Part shown: positions 45,604 through 52,563 of the stretch, one piece after another
Numbering within the stretch: position 1 is the first letter of the stretch
Layout: each line of letters opens with the position of its first letter
NCBI GenBank assembly: GCA_944367565.1
Contig: CALVWR010000007.1
Location: 33,813 to 97,812 of the forward strand
Origin: an uncultured Clostridia bacterium
GTDB lineage: Bacteria; Bacillota; Clostridia; Christensenellales; Borkfalkiaceae
DNA length: 64,000 nt
Direction of reading: 5' to 3'
Program-made: the position numbers and the translations under genes
The notes under the pieces: generated by a model
Databases searched by the model: none
Seen by the model: the letters and a program-made list of their open reading frames with translations, nothing else
What the model was told of the DNA's origin: nothing

Positions 45604-45702
45604 ATGAAAATATTAAAAAGATTATTTGCCGCAATCATGCTCATCGTCGCGGCACTCGTTATATCCTATCTCATCTATACGGGAGGAAACGTCGGTGCGT
45701 AA
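45604..45702 (+). CDS. 32-residue single-span membrane peptide
   Basis: MKILKRLFAAIMLIVAALVI is followed by SYLIYTGGNVGA and a stop: a basic start and one membrane helix. The last three bases overlap the GTG start of the ATPase gene. The length equals that of filamentous-phage minor coat proteins pVII and pIX (32-33 residues). There is no good ribosome site before its ATG, so expression is uncertain; the gene could also act as a leader that opens the downstream start. Confidence 0.5.
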   Translation: MKILKRLFAAIMLIVAALVISYLIYTGGNVGA

Positions 45703-47803
45703 AACGGTCAATATTGCGGTTACGGTATTTATCTCGTTGGCGATTATCGCCCTCGGCGCATTCGTGTTCCGTCAAGCGTATTTGCGGTTTTGGGAAACGT
45801 TGTGCGACTTCGGACGTTCCGTAGCGTACTATTTCTGCGGTATCTTCGGGATAGAGCATAGCATTGTTCCCACGGTCACGGAGTATTCGAAAGTGTTGCA
45901 ATGGGATACCCTGTTCCCGTCCGACTTTGAAGGCTTTCAAAGCTCTGCAGCGAAGTATTTCGGGCTGTTATTCAGCAAGGACAATTTCACGGCTTGGGGG
46001 CGGACGGTTGCGGGCACGCTCGGCAATGCGGCAAAGATATTTTCTATTCTGTTGCCGTGCATCGTTATCCTTATTTTTGCCGTCAAACGACTATACGCAA
46101 AAGGCAATAACGGTCATAATAAAGATACCGTTCCTTTACGGTTATTCAAAAAAATAATGGCGGTAACTTATCAGCCCGTAAAGCGGTTTGCGCTGTCCTA
46201 TTTTGCGTTTTTGAAAGAACACGGCGCGGTATGGATATGCTGGCTGGTGCTCTGGACGTTTCATCTGAACGCGGCGAGCGTCGTTTTCGGAGCGCTGGCG
46301 TATTACTTCTATTTCGCCGTATCCTTTGATTTCGCCAACCTTTACGTACAGATATGCAAACTGTTCATAGACTTGCACTTTATCTTCCGCCATTTCCCGT
46401 GGTGGGTGTTGGTTTTAGCCGTCTATCCTTTATTCCACCGCTGGCGCAAACGCATTGCCGTAAACCGTCTGCGGCACAACGAGGCGAGAAACTGCGGGTT
46501 TATAAACGAACTGCCGATAGTAACGATGGCGTGCGGCAGTATGGGGAAAAAGAAGACGACGATCATAACGGATATGACGCTTTCGCAGGAAGTTATGTTC
46601 CGTCAACGCGCTTTGGAAATCCTGCAAAAAAACGATATGAAATTTCCGTATTTTCCTTGGCTCGCGTTTGAGCTGGAACTCCGAAAATGTATGGAATACG
46701 GCACGGTATATAATCTGGCAACGGTCAAGGAATGGGTAAAACTGAAAGAACGACGTTTTTTAAAACATAAAGACGCGGCTCGGCAGTTATACGGTTACGA
46801 TTATACGAGATACGGCTTGTTTTACGATGACGCATTGAAAATATCTTCCCTTTTCGACGTGCTTTCAACTTATGCGCAAGCGTATTTCCTTTATATAACG
46901 GAAAGCAGCCTGATAGTTTCCAATTATGCCGTAAGAACGGATAACGCAGTTTTGAGCAACGGCAACTTTCCCGTATGGACGACGGACTTTTTTTCGGAAA
47001 CCAAACGAAAGTCTCGTCATTCCCACATTCTGGACTTCGACGTGTTACGGCTCGGCAAAAAAGTTTTAGAGCATAACCCGAACGCGGGAAGTTTCGAGTT
47101 CGGCGTTGTGGCGATTACGGAAATAGGCAAGGAGCGCGGCAACAATCTGGAACTTCGGGAAGTGAAGAAAGGCAATGAAGAAACCAACCAAAAAAACGAT
47201 TTGTTCAATTCGTGGCTGAAAATGTGCCGCCATTCCGCAACCATAGACAATTACCCGTTTATAAAGGTCTTCACCGACGAGCAACGCCCCGAAAGCTGGG
47301 GCGCGGATTCACGCGATTTATGCGATATACTTTATATTACCGCGACGGGAGAACAGCGGCTCGCGCTGCCCTTTTATACTTTGGAAGAAATGTTTTCGGA
47401 ATGGGCGTTCAACCGCTTTATACGGCTGTACTACGATTTCCGTTTCCGCCGCGGGGATAATACTTTGTGGGTGTATATTTTAAAGAGCATAACGGCTTGG
47501 ATTTGGAAAAGGCATATAAAGATATATAACCGCTACGGATATTCGATACTTAAAATAGAGAAAGAACGCGGCACGATGGACGGAAAAAAGGAAAAGAAAA
47601 AGTATTATTTGATGAATGCTAAAATTTATGCGAACAGGTTTTCGACGGATTGTTTTTCGGATTATTTTAACGAGCTAGCAAAAAAGAGCAAAGTCGGTCT
47701 GAAAGATTATTTGGAATATGCAACGGAAAAAGCGAGCGTGGAAGAACTGAAAATGCAGAATAGTTATTTTATATCTAATTTATACCGTCAGGATAAATCC
47801 TGA
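45695..47803 (+). CDS. Large membrane P-loop ATPase, Zot/pI-like assembly protein candidate
   Basis: 702 residues starting at GTG 45695 (GGGAGG 8-9 nt upstream), which is chosen because the ATG-free frame further up is covered by another gene. Several membrane helices fill residues 1-240 (for example VTVFISLAIIALGAFVFRQA), then LPIVTMACGSMGKKKTTIIT gives a P-loop at about 281-289 in an odd form (GKKKT where GxGKT is usual). The rest is soluble. It is the expected size and place for the ATPase that drives filamentous-phage assembly; a VirD4/FtsK-type DNA pump is the main alternative. Confidence 0.6.
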   Translation: MRKTVNIAVTVFISLAIIALGAFVFRQAYLRFWETLCDFGRSVAYYFCGIFGIEHSIVPTVTEYSKVLQWDTLFPSDFEGFQSSAAKYFGLLFSKDNFTAWGRTVAGTLGNAAKIFSILLPCIVILIFAVKRLYAKGNNGHNKDTVPLRLFKKIMAVTYQPVKRFALSYFAFLKEHGAVWICWLVLWTFHLNAASVVFGALAYYFYFAVSFDFANLYVQICKLFIDLHFIFRHFPWWVLVLAVYPLFHRWRKRIAVNRLRHNEARNCGFINELPIVTMACGSMGKKKTTIITDMTLSQEVMFRQRALEILQKNDMKFPYFPWLAFELELRKCMEYGTVYNLATVKEWVKLKERRFLKHKDAARQLYGYDYTRYGLFYDDALKISSLFDVLSTYAQAYFLYITESSLIVSNYAVRTDNAVLSNGNFPVWTTDFFSETKRKSRHSHILDFDVLRLGKKVLEHNPNAGSFEFGVVAITEIGKERGNNLELREVKKGNEETNQKNDLFNSWLKMCRHSATIDNYPFIKVFTDEQRPESWGADSRDLCDILYITATGEQRLALPFYTLEEMFSEWAFNRFIRLYYDFRFRRGDNTLWVYILKSITAWIWKRHIKIYNRYGYSILKIEKERGTMDGKKEKKKYYLMNAKIYANRFSTDCFSDYFNELAKKSKVGLKDYLEYATEKASVEELKMQNSYFISNLYRQDKS

Positions 47804-47993
47804 AACCCTTTTACAAAGGGCGCGACGTAAACGCCGCCGGTATAAAGATGTAAATTTCGCAAAAATATCCTTGCAAGCAAATATTTTTGCTGTATTTATG
47901 AACTCGCTGTATAAGGACGCGGACGGCAAAGGTTCTGCGGCAAAGTAAACGTAAAGGTTTGGCGTTTCCTTATACGGCAAAAGGAGCGTTTTT
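47804..47993. other. Structured intergenic region, candidate replication origin
   Basis: The 190 nt before the initiator gene hold CCCTTT-TAC-AAAGGG near 47806-47821, a perfect 10-bp hairpin GCAAAAATAT (47859-47868) with ATATTTTTGC (47881-47890), and a long-range TATAAGGA/TCCTTATA pair (47910-47917 with 47967-47974). Rolling-circle origins usually present a nick site in or beside such a hairpin next to the initiator gene. The nick sequence is unknown. A 16-codon frame at 47898-47948 is too short to call. Confidence 0.45.
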
Positions 47994-49061
47994 ATGCCAT
48001 ACGGCAAGTGTAAGATATATTCCGACGGCAGTCATTTTATAGGGATACCGTATATCCCGCGAAAGTGTAGGCCGCATAAAAAGTCGGATAACGAAAAAAT
48101 AACAGTGAAAGAACAACATGACGTGGCGAAAGAAACGGCGCGTCAAATAGCAATGAACAGCGTGTTTCCTAAAACAGGCAACACGCTTATATCGCTTACG
48201 GCGGAACAGGAACGTGAAGTAGAAGAATTTACCGAATATGTAAACAATCACTTTCTATCAGCCAAACCGCAGACGAATGCAGAACGTAAAATGACAAGAC
48301 GGGAGATTTTCGACGAGTTATATGCCGACTTGGTAAACTTAAAGAAAAACGAACGGCGAGTAAGGTTGATTTCTACAATGCGGCAGTATTTTGAAAGCGA
48401 AAAACAAACGCAGGATTTCGTTGACGAAAATCTGGAACGAAAACGGCGCAATTTGATATGTCGTCGAATACGGCTCACGCGCAAGGCGAATTTACAGGAT
48501 TTTAATTATTTTTGTACTTTTACTTATGATGCTAAAATACATACCGAAGAAAGTTTTCGTAAAAAACTGAAAAACTGCCTTGCGCATTATTGTAATCGTA
48601 AAGGTTGGAAGTATATGGGAGTGTGGGAGCGTTCTCCGGAAAAGAAACGTTTGCATTTTCACGGTGTATTCGATATTCCTGACGGCACAATGCCGGGGAA
48701 AATGCAGGAAGTCAACGATTATAGTTTTCGGACGCATAAGCGGCAAATTACGGTGCAAAATACATATTTTAACGAACGGTTCGGCAGGTCGGATTTTTCA
48801 AGACTGTATAAGGATGATATTGGCTCAGCATTGGCATATTTAATGAAATATATGGAAAAAACAGGTGAAAAAATTGTTTACTCAAAAGGTCTTGAACAAT
48901 ATTTTATTTCGGATATTATGGACGAGGACGTAGTGTGCAATATCGGCTTAGGCGACAGAAAACTGCTTTTATATGATGATTTTAGCTGCTGGGACGAAGG
49001 CTGTCTGATAGGTACAGTCGGCAAAGAAGTAATAAAACAATTAAGAAAAACAAATAAGTAG
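47994..49061 (+). CDS. HUH-family rolling-circle replication initiator (G2P/ORF2-like)
   Basis: 355 residues. The metal-binding HUH motif is RLHFHGVFDIPDG (H221, H223), preceded by FNYFCTFTYDAKIHTEESF (motif 1) and followed by the catalytic-tyrosine helix AYLMKYMEKTGE (Y282 and Y286). The spacing matches gene II protein-type initiators of filamentous phages and related plasmids, which nick one strand to start rolling-circle replication. A basic N-terminal third may bind the origin. Ribosome site AAAGGAG lies before ATG 47994. Confidence 0.82.
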   Translation: MPYGKCKIYSDGSHFIGIPYIPRKCRPHKKSDNEKITVKEQHDVAKETARQIAMNSVFPKTGNTLISLTAEQEREVEEFTEYVNNHFLSAKPQTNAERKMTRREIFDELYADLVNLKKNERRVRLISTMRQYFESEKQTQDFVDENLERKRRNLICRRIRLTRKANLQDFNYFCTFTYDAKIHTEESFRKKLKNCLAHYCNRKGWKYMGVWERSPEKKRLHFHGVFDIPDGTMPGKMQEVNDYSFRTHKRQITVQNTYFNERFGRSDFSRLYKDDIGSALAYLMKYMEKTGEKIVYSKGLEQYFISDIMDEDVVCNIGLGDRKLLLYDDFSCWDEGCLIGTVGKEVIKQLRKTNK

Positions 49062-49063
49062 TA

Positions 49064-49092
49064 TTGAAATTTCTCCCCCGTTATGTTATACT
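49064..49092 (+). promoter_or_regulatory. Promoter TTGAAA-17-TATACT, leaderless
   Basis: TTGAAA (49064-49069) and TATACT (49087-49092) are 17 bp apart and only six bases separate the -10 box from ATG 49099. No ribosome site is present. Confidence 0.65.
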
Positions 49093-49098
49093 AAAATT

Positions 49099-49938
49099 AT
49101 GGAAAACAAAATTAAACTATTTGAAAACAAACAAGTTCGTACCTTATGGAATGCCGAAGAGGAAGAATGGTATTTTTCCGTCGTAGATATTGTTGCTATT
49201 TTGACGGATAGCCCTAATCCTCAAACATATTGGCGTGTTTTAAAAAAACGATTAAAAGACGAAGGAAATGAAACCGTTACAAATTGTAACGGTTTGAAAA
49301 TGTTAGCGGCTGATGGTAAAATGAGAATGACCGACGTATTCGATACGAAAGGCGTTTTACGGCTTGTGCAATCTATCCCCTCCCCTAACGCCGAACCTTT
49401 CAAAATGTGGCTCGCACAGGTCGGCAGTGAGCGTTTGGACGAGATTGCAGACCCCGAAAAGGCAATTTTACGCGGCGCTGATTTCTACCGCGCAAAAGGC
49501 TATACGGAAGGCTGGATTAACCAACGCTTGCAGACTATTGAAATGAGAAAAGAGTTAACCGACGAATGGAAAGCTCGCGGCGTTGAGAAAGATAAAGATT
49601 ACGCTATTCTGACCAACGAAATGACAAAGGCGTGGAGCGGGCTGACCGTTAAGGAATACAAGGCCGTTAAGGGGCTAAAAAAAGAAAATCTACGCGACAA
49701 TATGACGAATATAGAACTTGTTCTGAATATGCTGGCGGAAGTTACGACGACGGCGATTTCTAAACAAGTTCAGCCGAAAACTTTCGATGAAAATAAGCAG
49801 GTGGCGAAACGTGGTGGAAACGTTGCTAAAAACGCACGAGTTAATATTGAAGAACAGCTCGGCGAATCCGTAATTTCGCCGTTGAACGCGAAAGACAAGA
49901 CAGCGTTGGAAATACAGCCGTCGGATAAAGACGAATAA
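49099..49938 (+). CDS. BRO-N / DinD-like phage protein
   Basis: 279 residues. The N-terminal 110 residues form a Bro-N domain: QVRTLWNAEEEEWYFSVVDI, ILTDSPNPQTYWRVLKKRL, FDTKGVLRLVQSIPSPNAEP. The centre (WLAQVGSERLDEIADPEKAI and LTNEMTKAWSGLTVKEYKAV) matches DNA-damage-inducible protein D and related phage antirepressors. Its role in the element is probably regulatory. It is the last clear gene of the element on the right and has its own leaderless promoter and a strong terminator. Confidence 0.8.
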   Translation: MENKIKLFENKQVRTLWNAEEEEWYFSVVDIVAILTDSPNPQTYWRVLKKRLKDEGNETVTNCNGLKMLAADGKMRMTDVFDTKGVLRLVQSIPSPNAEPFKMWLAQVGSERLDEIADPEKAILRGADFYRAKGYTEGWINQRLQTIEMRKELTDEWKARGVEKDKDYAILTNEMTKAWSGLTVKEYKAVKGLKKENLRDNMTNIELVLNMLAEVTTTAISKQVQPKTFDENKQVAKRGGNVAKNARVNIEEQLGESVISPLNAKDKTALEIQPSDKDE

Positions 49939-49954
49939 ATCATAAAATATGCCC

Positions 49955-50026
49955 GCGCAACGGTGAGGGTGGAAGATCGCCCAAGCGGTTCAGCGGGCGA
50001 CTCCGCCCCCGTTGCGCATTTTATTT
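49955..50026 (+). terminator. Long terminator hairpin after the BRO/DinD-like gene
   Basis: GCGCAACGG (49955-49963) pairs with CCGTTGCGC (50009-50017), with inner stems GGGTGGA/TCCGCCC and TCGCCC/GGGCGA, followed by ATTTTATTTTG. Confidence 0.8.
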
Positions 50027-50041
50027 TGTTGATTGAGGAAA

Positions 50042-50097
50042 TGTGCTTGTCTTGGCGGAGCGCGCAGCGCGACGCCACTTGTCTCAAGACAAGCACA
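50042..50097. repeat. Inverted repeat TGTGCTTGTCTTG
   Basis: A perfect 13-bp pair (50042-50054 with 50085-50097) encloses a GC-rich core with its own GGCG/CGCC pairing. No T run follows. It is near the presumed right edge of the mobile element and could be part of that edge. From 50098 to 50204 nothing else was seen. Confidence 0.5.
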
Positions 50098-50204
50098 CGT
50101 CCTGTTGCCAAAAGAACTAAAATTATCAGTATTTTACTGACGACGTTTTGCAAAGGTTTTTAAATTAGCAACTTAAAATGGAAAATACTGACAGCTTTTT
50201 TTGT

Positions 50205-50234
50205 TTGACTTTTGCTTTTCACTCATACTATAAT
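50205..50234 (+). promoter_or_regulatory. Promoter TTGACT-18-TATAAT
   Basis: TTGACT (50205-50210) and TATAAT (50229-50234), 18 bp apart, lie 20 nt before a 27-codon frame. Confidence 0.55.
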
Positions 50235-50253
50235 ATTTGCGGTTGGTGAAGTT

Positions 50254-50337
50254 ATGGAAGAAATGCAAATAAAAATTACGAATAAAGATTTATACGAAAA
50301 ACAATTGGAAATACTGAATTGCTTGGAGTTTTTTTGA
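50254..50337 (+). CDS. 27-residue ORF behind a promoter
   Basis: MEEMQIKITNKDLYEKQLEI ends LNCLEFF. It is hydrophilic and resembles nothing known; it may be the 5' remnant of a deleted gene. The promoter at 50205 is the only reason to list it. Confidence 0.3.
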   Translation: MEEMQIKITNKDLYEKQLEILNCLEFF

Positions 50338-50445
50338 TGTTTTTTGCAAACGGTTATAGATGTAAAAAAAATTGACAGTAAATTAAAGATTAAATGTGTT
50401 ATAATATGAACCAAAGAACAATGGCGCTACTATTTGAGGTGTATC

Positions 50446-50568
50446 ATGACCGTTGGGAAAAACGCAAAGGCGATACAAGAATATGTAGCAAATCAGTTAA
50501 AGACAGACAAAGAAACAGACCAATTGAGTATCTTTGACCCGAGAGACCCGTTGACGGGTAGCAAGTAA
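50446..50568 (+). CDS. 40-residue ORF with a ribosome site
   Basis: MTVGKNAKAIQEYVANQLKT is followed by DKETDQLSIFDPRDPLTGSK. GAGGTG lies 5-10 nt before ATG 50446 and a TATAAT stands near 50400. A second frame from ATG 50421 overlaps it but lacks a ribosome site. The end of the gene runs into the first of a series of RNA hairpins. Confidence 0.4.
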   Translation: MTVGKNAKAIQEYVANQLKTDKETDQLSIFDPRDPLTGSK

Positions 50569-50667
50569 CCAATGCATGGCTGGCAGGCCAACTAAAAAAC
50601 GCATTTGCGTTACGCCGGTGAACAAGGGCTATGCCCGAAAATTAAATACCACCCGATATTCGGGTGG
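50546..50667 (+). ncRNA. Run of five hairpins, structured RNA candidate
   Basis: Five local stems follow one another: ACCCG-TTGA-CGGGT (50546-50559), TGGC/GCCA (50577-50590), AACGCA-TT-TGCGTT (50598-50611), GGGC-TAT-GCCC (50626-50636) and CCACCCGA-TAT-TCGGGTGG (50649-50667). Stretches between them (for example GCCGGTGAACAA) look like conserved RNA joining regions. Coding use is unlikely beyond the first 20 nt. The layout recalls mobile-element RNAs such as HEARO/omega RNA, but no IscB-type gene is beside it, so the class is left open. Confidence 0.55.
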
Positions 50668-50687
50668 ATGATTATTAAATTTTCATA

Positions 50688-50716
50688 TTGACGCAGTAAA
50701 GAAAGCGGAGTATAAT
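50688..50716 (+). promoter_or_regulatory. Promoter TTGACG-17-TATAAT
   Basis: TTGACG (50688-50693) and TATAAT (50711-50716) are 17 bp apart and serve the gene at about 50809-51369. Confidence 0.65.
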
Positions 50717-50808
50717 ATAATTGTAAAAAACGCGAAATCAAATAAACAGTTGTCGACGTATCGTAACAGTTATACAGGGATAAATTAACCAGGGGCAGCT
50801 GAATTTGT

Positions 50809-51369
50809 ATGCCTACGGCAATAACAGGGGAATTGATAACTTTAAGATTTGGGAGAGTAAATGATTTGATAGAATTTATGGGCGAAATCGATAGTTCGAA
50901 TTATGCTGTCATTTATAAAAATTTAAATAAAACGACGCGCTTAGTGATGTTTGTAACATGGGTAATAGTTTGTTGTCCGTTATTTATAATTGCGGTTCAT
51001 TTACATAATTGGGGAGCGTGGATGTGTTTTGGCGGATTTATCATATTATGCACGGCTATGGCAGTGATATTTTGCATTTTTCCGAATATAGTTATACCTA
51101 AAAAAGATTGGCGTAATAATTTGCCGATAAGGGTTACAATTGAAGAGGACGGGATTAGACGGTATGGCAAAAACGATATATACGCCGGCAGAGAATTTGA
51201 TGATGTGAAAAAAGTAATAGATTGGGGAAATCTGTATCAATTCATATTTTATTTTCCGCATAAGGACGCTATGTTTTTTTGTCAAAAAAATCTTATAAAG
51301 GAAGGAACAATCGAAGAATTTGAGAAATTGTTTGAAGGCTGTATCGTAAGAAAAATACGATTAAAATAA
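50809..51369 (+). CDS. YcxB-like two-span membrane protein
   Basis: Up to 186 residues. Two adjacent membrane helices (MFVTWVIVCCPLFIIAVHLH and FGGFIILCTAMAVIFCIFPN) are followed by a soluble part, VTIEEDGIRRYGKNDIY to VKKVIDWGNLYQFIFYF, with the pattern of YcxB-like proteins. The true start may be later than ATG 50809: TTG 50866 has GGGAGAG before it, and ATG 50878 is also possible. The DNA upstream reads in another frame as LNLYAYGNN, like an RHS-protein end, hinting that this could be an immunity-type gene left beside a lost toxin. Confidence 0.55.
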   Translation: MPTAITGELITLRFGRVNDLIEFMGEIDSSNYAVIYKNLNKTTRLVMFVTWVIVCCPLFIIAVHLHNWGAWMCFGGFIILCTAMAVIFCIFPNIVIPKKDWRNNLPIRVTIEEDGIRRYGKNDIYAGREFDDVKKVIDWGNLYQFIFYFPHKDAMFFCQKNLIKEGTIEEFEKLFEGCIVRKIRLK

Positions 51370-51388
51370 GTGTATAATTATAAGTAAA

Positions 51389-51443
51389 GGATTCATAAAA
51401 CACGAGATTGCAAATTTTTGCAATCTCGTGTTTTATGAATCCG
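51389..51443. terminator. Very long perfect bidirectional terminator
   Basis: About 25 perfect base pairs with a short TTT tip run from GGATTCATAAAACACGAG on the left to its mirror at 51443. It separates the YcxB-like gene from the convergent araC gene, whose stop codon (51433-51435) lies inside it. Confidence 0.9.
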
Positions 51444-52332
51444 CAGTATTGTTGCGGTAGGTAAGTTCGGCTTCTTCGGTGGGGGTGCGTCCCGTACACT
51501 GTTTGTAAACGCGGGCGAAATAGGAGGCGTTGATAAAGCCGACTTGCGTGGCAATTTCGGATACGGAGCGATTGGTGGTGCGCAGCAATCCTTGCGCCTC
51601 TTTAACGCGGATATTTTTCAAATAGTGCATCGGGGTAACGCCGAACTGTTTTTTGAACGCGAACGTTAAGTGGTTTTTGCTGATATAAAACCGTTTTGCA
51701 AGTTCTTCGAGAGAATGTTCGCAATAAAAATATGTTTCGAGATATTGCGCCGCGGCGATGGGAATTCGCGCGTTTTTCAAGATGTCGGCGTGCGCTTTTT
51801 GTGTTAGTATTTGCGTTTGCCGCAACGCGATTAAAAAGGTGGAGCAAAATCGAGATTGTATTAACGCTTCGTAGTAAAGCTCGCATTTTTCCAGCTCTCT
51901 ATCGAATTCGGCGGACAAATCGGCAAACGTCGATAATAAATTCGGCATTTCGAACAAATAGATTTTTTCAAACGGAGTGCGCGACGCGGCGTTTGTAAAA
52001 ACGTCATGCGTTGCTTGGTAGCGCGTATCCTTGAAAGAAAACGTATTGACTGCAAAAAACAGACATTCGAACGGTTCGTTTTTAGACGGACACTCATAGT
52101 GCTGCGTAAACGAGTTGACGAATATCAAATCGCCGCATTTCATCGGTACGCTCAAATCGTTTTGCATAAACGTGCCGCTTCCTTTCAGCACGTAAATAAG
52201 TTCGCAATGCGGGTGCGAATGTAATGTGATTGCGCTTGGGTGGTCGGTACTGTATTCGTAATGGGAATAGTGCAAAAGCCGGTATGCGTGCTCGTCGTTT
52301 TTTTCGGGGAAGTGATAATCGGTAATTTTCAT
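51433..52332 (-). CDS. AraC-family transcriptional regulator
   Basis: 299 residues. The N-terminal cupin has ITLHSHPHCELIYVLKGSGT and MKCGDLIFVNSFTQHYECPS. The C-terminal pair of helix-turn-helix motifs is SLEELAKRFYISKNHLTFAF and SVSEIATQVGFINASYFARV. It is divergent from the second sugar-import operon, and two direct repeats stand just upstream of that operon's promoter, so it is the likely activator in response to an imported sugar. Confidence 0.92.
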   Translation of the reverse strand: MKITDYHFPEKNDEHAYRLLHYSHYEYSTDHPSAITLHSHPHCELIYVLKGSGTFMQNDLSVPMKCGDLIFVNSFTQHYECPSKNEPFECLFFAVNTFSFKDTRYQATHDVFTNAASRTPFEKIYLFEMPNLLSTFADLSAEFDRELEKCELYYEALIQSRFCSTFLIALRQTQILTQKAHADILKNARIPIAAAQYLETYFYCEHSLEELAKRFYISKNHLTFAFKKQFGVTPMHYLKNIRVKEAQGLLRTTNRSVSEIATQVGFINASYFARVYKQCTGRTPTEEAELTYRNNTADS

Positions 52333-52384
52333 ACGCCAATTATAACATAATCATGCTGGCTAAGCAAGCATTGTTTTCAAAATA

Positions 52385-52415
52385 TCGTTGTTTTTGAAAA
52401 GTATGTCGTTGTTTT
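52385..52415. promoter_or_regulatory. Direct repeats TCGTTGTTTT, AraC-binding site candidate
   Basis: Two identical 10-bp words at 52385-52394 and 52406-52415 are exactly 21 bp apart, two helical turns, the classic layout for an AraC-type dimer. The second ends 4 bp before the -35 box, a good place to contact RNA polymerase. Confidence 0.7.
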
Positions 52416-52419
52416 AGAC

Positions 52420-52448
52420 TTGTATCGAAGGGGGGTAACTTGTATACT
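52420..52448 (+). promoter_or_regulatory. Promoter TTGTAT-17-TATACT of the second import operon
   Basis: TTGTAT (52420-52425) and TATACT (52443-52448) are 17 bp apart. The poor -35 box fits an activator-dependent promoter. The leader is about 110 nt and shows no strong structure. Confidence 0.65.
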
Positions 52449-52563
52449 TATAGATGTTCAGTTAGAATTAAAATAAGATTATTGTTATTAGCTAACCGAA
52501 TAAAGTTATTGTTTGTCCGCCTCGACAATCATACGGGACGGAGCAAAGAACGGAGGATATATA

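Noticed and set aside
45695..49061. Conjugative element (coupling protein plus relaxase) in place of a phage
   Set aside because: No type IV secretion genes (VirB4, VirB6) and the HUH protein resembles replication initiators more than relaxases; kept only as the main alternative.
50421..50537. Small ORF MALLFEVYHDRWEKRKGDTR overlapping the 40-residue ORF
   Set aside because: No ribosome site and no recognisable pattern; the overlapping frame from 50446 has a good ribosome site.
35040..50600. CATGGC shared near the left edge and at about 50575 as an att core
   Set aside because: Six bases are expected by chance at this distance and the surrounding bases do not match.
50546..50667. tRNA gene or group II intron domain
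   Set aside because: No cloverleaf with a T-loop consensus and no intron-encoded protein or domain V pattern could be found.
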